Positions 1 through 10,568 of a DNA stretch of 64,000 nt are shown one piece after another; the first letter of the stretch is position 1, and each line of letters opens with the position of its first letter. Made by a program: the position numbers and the translations under genes. Source of the stretch: Gonatopus flavifemur (Eukaryota > Arthropoda > Insecta > Hymenoptera > Dryinidae); assembly GCA_018340375.1 (NCBI GenBank), contig JAFFJZ010000007.1, positions 4,402,001 to 4,466,000 of the forward strand, in the 5' to 3' direction. A model generated the notes under the pieces. The model saw nothing but the letters and a program-made list of their open reading frames with translations, ran no database searches and was not told where the DNA came from.

Positions 1-2926
1 AAAGGACGAGAGAAAAGGATTTCTCTATAGTTCAGGAAGAATTTATAGAGAGTTCATATGAAAAGTTGTTTTAAATTTATCAAAAGAAATCATATTCGAT
101 TATGCTCATCGAACGACAAGAGAGAAAAAAGGACAGAGATAGAGAGAGACATCATGTTCCTAGAAGACAAATTCATCCATGTATAATTCGAAGTTGATAG
201 TAGTTATTGTTTAATATTGAAGTATTTATTAAAAATGTTCACTAAACTGAATATCTGTGATGAAAAATTCACAGAAGTTTTTATACATGGTATGAGAATT
301 AAGACATAGGTCTTCGGTTGTAAGGAGAGTTGACCATACGTCTATACCGTTCCTTTATGGTAGGGTTATTTATGGTAGGTCGTGTCGTCTTTCGTCTGTC
401 GATTCGTTTATATGAAAAAATTGAGAAGAAAAGAGGCTCTGTTTTAGGTATGTTCAGTGTTTATTATAGGGTTGTAGTAGGTAAATATTGATTTTAAAAG
501 AATTTTCGTCAAGTCGGTTATTATAGTGGACTCGTTCTGTCTCATGTTTTCTTTGTCTGTTCTTCGGTGGCCAAGAAGAGGAATCGTTTCGTAGTGGGGT
601 ATCGTATGGTATCATGAATTTTGACAGGGTGTAGGGAAACTGTATTGTCTGCAGTGGTCATTTTAGGAAAAGAGTAAAAGAAAACTGTTATATCGATATC
701 GATATTTTCTATGAGGGTAAAAGAGTTCGTAAAGAGATTTTTCGTTCGATAGTTTACCTACATGGAAATTTGCATGTGCGCACGTATCGGGCCTTACGTT
801 TCGTACGCTTACGTTTACGTGTACACATACGAAAAGCATGATTTACATGTATATATATGTATGTGTGAGACGTATATATATATAGTATGTCGTTAGGGGT
901 TTAGAAATATCGGAAATTTCGGGATACGTTACAGTATATTTAAAACAGTCTCATTCGAACATTCTATGAACGTTCATCATATATTCTTCGTATCTCATTC
1001 GCACATTCTATTAACGTTTCTATTTCGTATATACTTTGAACTTCTGTTGCTGCTTGGGTAGTGACGTCATGATTTCCAATATCGTATGCGAGACACAAGT
1101 TCCTTGTAAGCATTTTTTTACCTTTGAAAATATTTATGATTTGGAAATTCGACATGAAAACGATCGATATGATCCCTATCTAACAATAGAATTGTTAATC
1201 GTACATTCACGAAATGAAAATATGATTAATTGAGTGGACAATATCCCGAGGTGAGAGTAAGCTTCTAATTCACGGACATTCGAATGTTCAAAAGCCACCT
1301 GTCATTATATCAATATTGCTTCGACTCATAGTTCATCATTTTGTTCTGGGAATAAATTTCTCATGAAAAGCAGCTTTCCATTGATATGATATTTGCAACT
1401 TTTAAACCTATTCTGTTGAAAAATAAGCGACTGAATTGAAAAAATTATAATCGCAAAACGAGTATTCTCATGGATAAAAATCCATTTCTGTTTTTTTTTC
1501 AAGTGGGCCTCATTATTCAGAATTGTTTTCCCCTAATATAGCTATAAAAAAAGAAAAAAACAAGAAAAATGTTTATCAAATAGACAAATAGATAGATGAC
1601 GTATTAACTGTTTTCCCCCACACGGAATCGTGCATTCTCTAAATGTCTTGCAATAAAATTATAATTTTTAGGCAGCTACAGATGAGTCTGCTATTTTCCA
1701 GATGAAATTTCCACTATTTTCAAGTAATATTCTAAAATTTGGAATTGGAATCCTCGAACTGCTTTATATATCGAGTGATTCTTTCACCCAACAAGACAAT
1801 ACTCTAAACGAGTGGGAGAGAGTCACTCAATTGGATGAAGTCATTTTCTGAGATTTAATGAAACGAAACCACCGATTTTGCAGCCTTTCATATTCAGGAA
1901 GCGGAACGAAAGGCATGACAAAAAGCATAAATTGTTTCCCTGAAATATTCCCTATTATTGAATGAAAGAAGAAGAACATAAAGTTTTTATTGAGAGAATT
2001 TTTTTTGAATTCAATTGGAAAAAATTGTAGTTTATACATCAATATTTTCCAATCACCCCGTGGCCGTAGAATATTTTGATCCGTTACTGACACACTTCGA
2101 GGAAATCAAAAATTCTTATATAGCCCTAGAGGTTTCTCGCAAGTGGTGGTACAGTTTCTTAGTTGATATATAAGGATAATGCAAGCATATTTCATCTTTT
2201 TGAAGTGAGCGATGTATCGATAACTTGTATGCGTATGTTTGTATTCATGTAATGTTATGCATATGTGATTGTAATCAATTGACAGAACTTACTTTCCACA
2301 AGATGTTCTGTGGAGAATACAATGCAAATCGAAATCTTGTACTACTATGTGTAATTTTTACGACATGATTAATGGTTATCTATAATGTGCTACCATCTTT
2401 TTTTGCAATCTTCGACTCGATATTTCCTCAACACTGGTTCGCGGTTCACTCAACTCGTGCATAAACTTCAAAAATCACGCTGGTGGTTCATTCAGATGTT
2501 TTGGCTGACATCTTCTCTTGTTGTGTTTATATTATGCTCCAGTGTTTGTCATATTTTACTCAACTATAAGTTGAACATTCTCCATCAGTTAATATATTGA
2601 TTATTGAAATATGAGTCATATTCTTCTTTTATTTCCAGTAGATTGGTGAAATTCATTTTACTCAACTGTAGGTAAAATTTAACGAAAATCGATTCATGTC
2701 CTTGTTTTACTCAATTCAGTCGAGTAAAGTTTCTCAAACGCATTTTCTCTGTGTACGTTGAACTTCTGTTGCTACTTGAAGGGGGTTGTTCAGTGTCGAA
2801 ATGATCGGAAATTTTGAATATGCAACAATGAAGTCAAAATACAGAGTAATTGCCAAACATCAGAAAAAAGAATGAAAGAATTATCTGCATTCCCCGTACA
2901 GCGACAATTCTGCTTCTTCTCAAACA
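1..2926. other. Non-coding AT-rich stretch, no gene recognised
   Basis: Only short open frames (under 90 codons) occur, on both strands, and none has recognisable domain motifs. A TA/TATG-rich microsatellite lies near 846-893. The motif TTTTACTCAA recurs three times around 2550-2710 without forming a regular array. I see no splice-bounded open frame or RNA gene. Probably intergenic or intronic sequence with decayed repeats. Confidence 0.5.
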
Positions 2927-3111
2927 TTTCTACTGGACGTCTAAGAGATTTCTCATGCAATAGTTTTCACTGTCTCCAAGATTTCTTGGTCCAAGGAATC
3001 TAAGAGACATCTAAAAGAGATATGAAGGCATCTTTTGGATTCCTGAAACAAATGTACCTTGAAGACAGTGGAAATTGTTGCATAAGAAATCTTCTAGACA
3101 TCCAGTAGAAA
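2927..3111. repeat. Small imperfect hairpin (MITE-like) element
   Basis: Two arms of about 55-60 bases, roughly 2927-2987 and 3056-3111, are imperfect reverse complements. The left arm carries TTTCTACTGGACGTCT and the right arm AGACATCCAGTAGAAA. The loop is about 70 bases. A related sequence with the GTTGCATAAGA motif occurs near 43295-43335, which suggests a dispersed family. No target-site duplication is clear. Confidence 0.45.
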
Positions 3112-3349
3112 TCTTTTGGACGAAGCAAAATTTTTGCAGTATGGGTCGTGAGTTTTCACCCCTACCAGCACACTCACCGCTTCCACGACGTATCTCCGTA
3201 GAGGCGATGTGGATACAAGGTGGAGAACCGGAGAAGCGATGTGGGAGCGACAGAGAAATGTCCGGCGATCGGTGGTAGTGCTGTACGGGTATGTTTACAC
3301 GTCCGTATACAATGTTCAGCAATCATTGGTAGTTTTCAGGCAGAAGAAG

Positions 3350-3505
3350 AACTCCATCCTCTATCCCTGTACTCTCAAATATCTTCATTCCTAATTATCT
3401 CTTCTCTCAAATAATTATATTCCTAAATATAGGTAATTCTAAATATCTCTATTCTTACCAATCCATATGATTACGAATCTCCATTCTTATATGTATATAT
3501 ATATA
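3350..3505. repeat. Left outer inverted repeat flanking the foldback/rosa cluster
   Basis: This T-rich stretch contains recurrent ATTCCTAAATAT and CTCTATTCTT motifs and ends in a TA microsatellite. It is an approximate reverse complement of 7261-7400. The cluster of transposons between them is therefore bracketed by inverted copies of one sequence. It may be the remnant of a larger palindrome, or of TIRs, into whose TA-rich centre the transposons inserted. Confidence 0.4.
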
Positions 3506-5013
3506 CAGGGTGATTCAAAATTCGTGCACTCTTTTTTGGGAGTAGATTCCTGATGAAATTCTAAAACGATTTGTCCTTTTGCACAATGCTCTTCAATGCA
3601 TAATTTCCGAGATATAATCAATTAGAGTTGACCAATTATGGGGTGGATCCATCGGTCATTGAGGAGCGTCATAACAGAACAAGAGAGGAAGGTGCTTGCA
3701 GAGGGCGCTCATACGATCAGCTGATCGGTATAATCGATACGATTTACCAACCTAAAAATTGGTAAATTTTCTATGTAGAACGATTGAATTCGTCGACACT
3801 GTGGACAAATTGATTATTGTCATGAATTCTTATCACGATATGCTGTAGGTGAAAGTTGTAATTTCAGTAATGATTTTTATTACGCAGACAAATGTGAAAT
3901 AGTGTTATTTCGTAGGGATAGGGATTCAAGTGGGAGAAAAAAGTATGACTACTCGTTTTCAATCAGAATTTTCATGTAAAGAAGAAAACATGAGAATTTT
4001 CATTCATCCGATACCCAATTTGAACGGTTTGATTAGTAAGTTTAACACAAGAGATTGGATTCCGAATCCTGTATTCTGATTGTTCGAGAATCAATGTATG
4101 TTAGATCAATCCTCGGCCGTTTCAAATGATTCTTCTGAAGAATGTGTTTTCGACTTATCCCAACCACAACATTGAACAATGATGAATTTATTCGAATTCA
4201 CTCTTTTTACATCATTCGATGATTATAAAGGGTTTATCGAACGTTAATAACTTACTTCAACTTGTACGTAATTAACGTTCGATAAACCCTTTATAATCAT
4301 CGAATGATGCAAAAAGAGTGAATTCGAATAAATTCATCATTGTTCAATGTTGTGGTTGGGATAAGTCGGAAACACATTCTTCAGAAGAATCATTTGAAAC
4401 GGCCGAGGATTGATCTAACATACATTGATTCTCGACCAATCAGAATACAGGATTCGGAATCCAATCTCTTGTGTTAAACTTACTAATCAAACCGTTCAAA
4501 TTGGGTATCGGATGAATGAAAATTCTCATGCTTTCTTCTTTACATGAAAATTCTGATTGAAAACGAGTAGTTATACTTTTTTCTCCCACTTGAATCCCTA
4601 TCCCTACAAAATAACACTATTTTACATTTGTCTGCGTAATAATAATCATTACTGGAATGACAACTTTCACCTACAGCATATCGTGATAAGAATTCATGAC
4701 AATAATCAATTTGTCCACAGTGTCGACGAATTCAATCGTTCTACATAGAAAATTTACCAATTTTTAGGTTGGTAAATCGTATCGATTATACCGATCAGCT
4801 GATCGTATGAGCGCCCTCTGCAAGCACCTTCCTCTCTTGTTCTGTTATGACGCTCCTTAATGACCGATGGATCCACCCCATAATTAGTCAACTTTAATTG
4901 ATTATATCTCGGAAATCATGCGTCGAAGAGCATTGCGCAAAAGGACAAATCGTTTTAGAATTTCATCAGGAATCTACTCCCAAAAAAGAGTGCGCGAATT
5001 TTGAGTCACCCTG
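3506..5013. mobile_element. Foldback (long palindromic) DNA element, copy 1
   Basis: The element starts with CAGGGTGATTC and ends with a near reverse complement (GAGTCACCCTG), flanked by TA on each side. Almost the whole 1.5 kb is one palindrome: arms of about 720-740 bases meet near 4240-4275 around a loop of a few tens of bases. It has no transposase, so it is non-autonomous. It shares the terminal CAGGGTG with the rosa-type transposon that starts at 5018 and is separated from it only by TATA. Compared with copy 2 at 33998-35846, the central ~360 bases are deleted. A transcript of the arms would fold into very long dsRNA. Confidence 0.85.
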
Positions 5014-5017
5014 TATA

Positions 5018-7043
5018 CAGGGTGGGGCATTCAAAGTGTCGCGGGCGTTTTTTCCAAAAATAAAGTGAGATACGAGGAAATTTTTCGGACAAAAGTTGTA
5101 GGGTACCGAGGGGGACATCCGATGGTGGCCTTGGCTTTGACCTCAAATCTCATCTTCAAGGGCATTCTGAGATCAACTCTTGTTTTTTAAATAGCATCTC
5201 ATATTTTTTACTGCAGATTCTAGGTCAAAAACCGAGAAACTTTTGTCTGAACCATTCCCCTGAAATCCGCAAAAATGGCGCTCTAATCGATATTGTTCCA
5301 TTTTGAATCTGACATTCGAATAACTCGAAAACGAAGGGTCTTGCAAAAGAATGTTTCGTACAAAAGTTGTCAATACACAACACATTTCAACCGTCTACAT
5401 TACCACCATTCAGAGCTCACGCGGTGTAAACAAACGACGGGGTTCAGTGGAAATTCACGATTTTGAAAGTCAGTTTGTCAGTTACATTTGATTATTACTT
5501 GGTTTATGACGAATTGAAAATCATGGATATCCGATACACGGTTTCTGAAAAGATCGATATGATCTACATTGACGGTGAAGTGCATAAGAACCCCAGACAA
5601 GCATATGACTTGTATGCAGAACGATTTCCTGAAAGAACAACGCCATCCATTAGGTATTTTCAACGCATTACAAAATTATTCTCAGAAACGGGAAGTGTTA
5701 CAAGGGAAAAACGACATCGAATGAGAACTGTTAGCGGAGAGAATGCGGAAGTTAATGTACTAGCTGCAGTAGCCAATAATCCACACGTGAGCTCTCGTGA
5801 AATTGAACTCCATTCGGGAATTTCTCGAAGAAGTGTTCTTCGAATACTAAAACGTCACAAATTCCAACCATATCACATTTGTTTGCATCAAGACCTTTAC
5901 GGTGATGATTTCGAAAATCATGTACAGTTTTGTCGATGGGGTCTAGCGCAAATGCACAATAACAACTTCATCAACATATTATTTTCTGATGAGTCGACGT
6001 TCACCAATCATGGTCAAGTAAATCGACATAATATGCATTACTGGGCGACAGAAAATCCAAGATGGTCACGTCCAGTAGAGCATCAAAGACAATGGGCTGT
6101 GAATGTTTGGTGTGGTATTTTTCGATCTCGAGTAATTGGACCGTACTTCATTGCAGATACGCTAAATGGAGAGAAGTACAGACATTTCTTAGATCAAGTA
6201 CTTCCAACATTACTTGAAGACATACCTATTCAGGAACGATTGAATATGTGGTATCAACACGATGGTTGTCCATCCCATTATGCAGTCACAGCTCGAGAAA
6301 TATTGGACAGAGATTATCCTGGACGATGGATAGGACGTCGTGGACCAGTTCATTGGCCTGCCCGTTCTCCGAATCTTACTTCTCCAGATTTTTTTTTATG
6401 GGGATACATAAAAGATACAGTTTATCAACAAGCACCGACTACACCTGAGAATATGCGTCAACGAATCATCAATGCATGCGCGAGCATCAATGAAGATATT
6501 TCAGCACGAGTTCAGCAATCTTTTGTAAAACGTTTTGAAATGTGTATTGAAGTCGAAGGCCATCATTTTGAGCATCTACTGCATTAAAATTATCCAAGTG
6601 ATGTAGACGATTGAAATGTGTTGTGTTTTGTCTGTTATACCCCATCACCTCCGTTTCAGTTCAAGGAGTCCCCCTTGGAATCAGACAACTTTTGTCCGAA
6701 ACATTCTCCTCCAAGACCCTTCGTTTTCGAGTTATTCTAATGTCAGATTCAGTATGGAACAATATCGATTAGAGCGCCATCTTTGCGGATTTCAGGAAAA
6801 TGGTTCAGACAAAAGTTTCTTGGTTTTTGACCTAGAATCCAAATCTGCAGTGAAAAATATGAGATGCTATTTAAAAAACAAGAGTTGACCTCAGAATGCC
6901 CTTGAAGATGAGATTTGAGGTCAAAGCCAAGGCCACCATCGGATGTCCCCCTCGATACCCTACAATTTTTGTCCGAAAAATTTTCTCGTATCTCATTTTA
7001 TTTTTGGAAAAAACGCCCGCGACACTTCAAACGCCCCACCCTG
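5018..7043 (+). mobile_element. DD41D rosa-type Tc1/mariner transposon, copy 1
   Basis: The element is bounded by CAGGGTGGGGC at 5018 and its reverse complement ending at 7043, with TA on both sides. The TIRs are unusually long, about 380 bases on the left and about 445 on the right, and reach almost to the transposase gene. The right arm has an extra ~60 bases around 6640-6700. One intact transposase gene fills the interior. The intact frame and well-matched ends suggest a fairly recent insertion. Confidence 0.9.
5523..6587 (+). CDS. Tc1/mariner (DD41D, rosa-type) transposase
   Basis: This encodes the enzyme that excises and integrates the surrounding element by a DDE/DDD cut-and-paste reaction in the nucleus. 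I chose the ATG at 5523, giving 354 residues starting MDIRYTVSE. The frame is open from 5463, but the upstream residues differ in context between copies. Residues ~1-70 form the first helix-turn-helix and ~75-125 the second. The catalytic triad is visible as D156 (LFSDEST), D247 (QHDGCPSH) and D289 (SPDFFLWG), with 41 residues between the last two; DD41D is typical of rosa-like elements. There is no internal stop or frameshift. It differs from the copy at 32471-33535 at about 14 residues. Family assignment rests on motif spacing read by eye. Confidence 0.9.
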   Translation: MDIRYTVSEKIDMIYIDGEVHKNPRQAYDLYAERFPERTTPSIRYFQRITKLFSETGSVTREKRHRMRTVSGENAEVNVLAAVANNPHVSSREIELHSGISRRSVLRILKRHKFQPYHICLHQDLYGDDFENHVQFCRWGLAQMHNNNFINILFSDESTFTNHGQVNRHNMHYWATENPRWSRPVEHQRQWAVNVWCGIFRSRVIGPYFIADTLNGEKYRHFLDQVLPTLLEDIPIQERLNMWYQHDGCPSHYAVTAREILDRDYPGRWIGRRGPVHWPARSPNLTSPDFFLWGYIKDTVYQQAPTTPENMRQRIINACASINEDISARVQQSFVKRFEMCIEVEGHHFEHLLH

Positions 7044-7052
7044 TATACAGTA

Positions 7053-7260
7053 TATCCAAATCTGCAGTAAAAAATATGAGATGCTATTTAAAAAACAAGA
7101 GTTGATCTCAGAATGCCCTTGAAGATGAGATTTGAGGTCAAAGCCAAGGCCACCATCGGATGTCCCCCTCGGTACCCTACAACTTTCGTCCGAAAAATTT
7201 TCTCGTATCTCACCTTTTTCTTGGAAAAAACGCCCGCGACACTTTAAATGCCCCACCCTG
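7053..7260. repeat. Solo right-terminal fragment of the rosa-type transposon
   Basis: This repeats the last ~208 bases of the right TIR (6836-7043) immediately downstream of the complete element and ends in the same CCCCACCCTG. It lacks the left end and the transposase. It may be a tandem duplication of the terminus, or the remnant of an older copy into whose end the complete element inserted. Confidence 0.75.
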
Positions 7261-7400
7261 TATATATATATATATATATGAGAATAGAGATACTTAGGAT
7301 GATTCATATTCAGGAACAGAATCATTTGAAAATAGAGATATTTAGGAATAGAATAATTTGAGAATACAGAAATAAAGAATAGAGTTTTTATTCTGTTGGT
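7261..7400. repeat. Right outer inverted repeat and TA microsatellite
   Basis: A (TA)n tract at 7261-7281 is followed by degenerate repeats of AGAATAGAGATATTTAGGA. The stretch is the approximate reverse complement of 3350-3505 on the other side of the transposon cluster. Confidence 0.4.
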
Positions 7401-8281
7401 TTTGAATTGATATTTCAAATTCATTCCTGACGATATGCTTTATAACTGCATATCCCAAATATTAATTCATCTTGCACTTGTTCGCTTTGTTGCGCGCTGA
7501 TTCCTCTAAGCTTTCAAAAGCTATTGATTGAATGAAATTCAATCATTCAAACGTTCGTCTATAATGTAGATTAATTCTCTCATCACATTTATATTACAGG
7601 CTTCACTCTGAAATTAATCTAATCAACAATTAATGACGATTGCTGACAAACGGATGTCCAGAGAACGGATATGAGAGAAAAGCCCCTCACTTTCATTTCG
7701 TGATAAAACGGATCAAATGGTCATGCTGTAGGGATGATTATACACCATTCCCTACACATATGTCTTCCAAGTAACTTGATTGATGATGTGAGTAGAACCA
7801 GACAGTAATGAGCAGACAAACGGGAAATCGAGAGAAAATTACCTCCGAAACTCAATCGTATCTTACAAAGTATCCCTCGAAATAAATTATTGCGCCAAAA
7901 CAAATATTTCTGAACAGTCGGGATTTGAATTTTTGAAGGATTGATCTCAAAATAAATTTTATGGTTGATTGTATTTTCGATGAGTAACTATTCAGTCACA
8001 GTGAAAAATTTACCCATATACTACTTGTACATACGTGCTTGTTATGCACAGTTCTTGAGAGTATACTGTGAATGGTATTTGTCAGTTCCCAATGAGATAA
8101 ATATGGCGAAGAACTTATAAATTTTGTAAATTTACAGATCATTTGGGGATCTACAAATTTTCTGTGGATTCTCGAACAATTTTTTTGACTTTCTGAAAAC
8201 TGTTTGTGAACTTTGTTAATAAAAACTTTGTTGAAGGTTGGGAAGAATGTTCCTCATAAGTGGCAGATTTTTAACTTTGTC
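7401..8281. other. Spacer without recognisable genes
   Basis: I see only short open frames without recognisable motifs, no array and no RNA gene. The A-rich tail of the minus-strand LINE begins at about 8290. Confidence 0.4.
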
Positions 8282-8485
8282 GCCCCTATTTTATTTATTT
8301 TATTTTATTCATTTTGTTTATACGGGTATAAAAGACCCTTTGGTACATAGAATATACATTATTTGAACCACATCATATATATCATGCATCAAAGCATTAA
8401 GCATCATGTTAAGCTCGACTACATGCATCTTATATTACAACAACAGTTAACGTGTATAATTATAGGTGAAAAGGACAATTAGATA

Positions 8486-10568
8486 TTAAATTTGACAAAT
8501 AAGAGAAAGAGAATTCCTAAGATCAGAATGAGATGAAAATAATTCAAGCACATCACTGTAAGAATTTGCTAGGATAGATATCCGATTTACCGGATCAGAA
8601 TAACCGTGTCTCGATTTATAAGAAATTGGATTGAACAATTTAGGGCGCCTCAATAAACGAGAAGGGACATTAAAACGTACAAGTCCGAGCAGTTGAGGGC
8701 GGCGGATTTTCGCATTAACAATTTTATACAAAAATGAGAAATCATTGAACAAACGACGTGATTCCAAGGAGGGCAAGTTAAGTAGAGACATAATCAATGA
8801 GTAATCATGACAAGTGACGCTCAACGGACGGCCTATCTGATAGGCAGCAGAACGCAGGAACTTATGCTGAACTCTTTCCAAGTCTGTACAATCCCGAATT
8901 AAATGAGGACTGCAAATTTGAGACCCATACTCAAGATGGGGTCTAACTAAAGTACAATACAGTGTTCAAAGTGCAACAGGATCACGAAAATCTTCACAAA
9001 CGCGCTTGATAAATCCGAGAGATTTCATGGAAGTACCAACTATGTAATTGTAATGATCTGAGAAGTTGAAACGAGAGTCAAATGAAACTCCAAGATCACG
9101 AACAGTATTTATAGGTGATAACAGAGAATGAGACAAGTTATAAGGGAAATAAATAGCATTTTCACCTCTGTGAAATCTCATCACATGGCATTTAGTGAGA
9201 TTTAATGACATATTAGATAGCACAAACCGAGATTGTAACCGATCAAAATCAGATTGCAGATTTTGAGCATCTCTGTAAGTTCTTATAATCATAAACAGTT
9301 CCAGGTCATCAGCAGAAAGGAGATGTGTGCAGTACTTGAAAATCATAGAGATATGAATTATGAAAAAAATAAATAATAAAGGACCTACATGTGAGCCTTG
9401 CGGTACACCTGAGGATACAAAAAATGAATCAGAAAAATATTGAGAGGAACGAACTGATTGCGTACGATTCAGAATATAACTCTGTAACCACGACAAAAAA
9501 TTGCTGCGAATACCTAAGTTACTTGATTTATTCAACAATATATTATGATCAACTCTGTCAAAAGCCTTTGAGAAGTCTGTATATATAGTATCCACCTGGG
9601 CATTTTGATCAAGCGCAGAGGACACGACATGAGAAAAAATAGACGAGTTAGTTACGGTAGATTTTTCAGAAGTGAAGCCATGCTGGAAATCAGAAATTAT
9701 ATCGGAGAATAGTGGTGTTATTTTATCAGTAACTATATCTTCAAAAATCTTCGGCATAACATTCATGATACTGATTGGTCTATAGTTTCTCACTTCAGAA
9801 CGGTCCCCAGATTTGAGGATAGGAGTAATCGAGCTGGATTTCCATTGAGAAGGAAATATTCCAGAGGGTAAAGAGCTGTTGAAGATCGACCACAAAGGCC
9901 GAGAAATGACGACCTTGCAAGATTTTAGAGAATTTGGAGGAATACCATCATCACCAGGAACGGAAGAAGTTTTTAAGGATGAGATTTTATTGAACACTTC
10001 ACCGATATTGATGGATAAATCGGAAAGATTGACATTGAGAGTAGATTCTGGTAAATGACAAGGAACAACGGGATAATTTTGATAAACTGATCTGAAATGA
10101 GATGCGAATGAGTTCGGAATAGCAATACCGGTATTGCCAATAGTACCGTCTGAATGCATCACCAGGGGTATACCGTTCTGATTCCGCTTATTATTAACAA
10201 AGTTCCAAAAGCATTCGACATTCGTAGGAATGGACCCTTGAACGTAATGAAGATGAGACAAGCAAAATTGGCGAGTCAAACTTTACATTGAGCTCGCAAG
10301 TGACTGAAGATTAAGTGAGCTTCAAAGCAATTTGACTCTTTGTACCTATTGTGAGCAATTTTTTTTTGACGAATAAGTTGATTTAATTCCGAAGAAAACC
10401 ATTTCGGATAAGAACTATTCCTTGATACATACTTTGGTACGAATGAATCAACTGCATTATATGAATGAAGATACAAAAAATCAACAGCTTCAGTAACATT
10501 AAGATTACGCAATTCATCGTCCCAGTTGATAGAACCTAAATATTCACAAATTGCACTGTAATTCGCCT
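8486..10568 (-). pseudogene. LINE ORF2, reverse transcriptase half (disrupted)
   Basis: This is the C-terminal part of the ORF2 polyprotein, which copies element RNA at a nicked chromosomal target. Visible RT motifs are SVPGDDGIPP, LKSGDRSEVRNYRPIS, TDFSKAFDRVDH with the first catalytic Asp, SSGVPQGSHVGPLLF, and SADDLELF with the paired Asp; the usual aromatic before xDD is replaced by Ser. A C-terminal region follows (LVRPHLEYGSQIC). There are two lesions: a frameshift near 10276-10279, and an in-frame TGA at 8966-8968 inside an otherwise continuous frame. The N-terminal endonuclease half lies at 13356-14121, beyond the nested insertion. The element cannot make a complete ORF2 now. Confidence 0.8.
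10558..10568. repeat. 11-bp target-site duplication (left) of the nested RTE-like copy
   Basis: GTAATTCGCCT here is repeated exactly at 13345-13355, directly abutting both ends of the inserted RTE-like element. Joining the flanks restores collinearity of the interrupted LINE ORF2. Confidence 0.9.

Noticed and set aside
955..1015. GAACATTCTATGAACGTTC resembling a heat-shock element (a similar string at 42050-42066)
   Set aside because: No gene or TATA context next to either site; a short match is expected by chance in AT-rich DNA.
3011..3414. Overlapping frames of 61-103 codons on both strands in a GC-richer patch
   Set aside because: No recognisable domain, no splice context, and several frames open at once, as expected from base composition.
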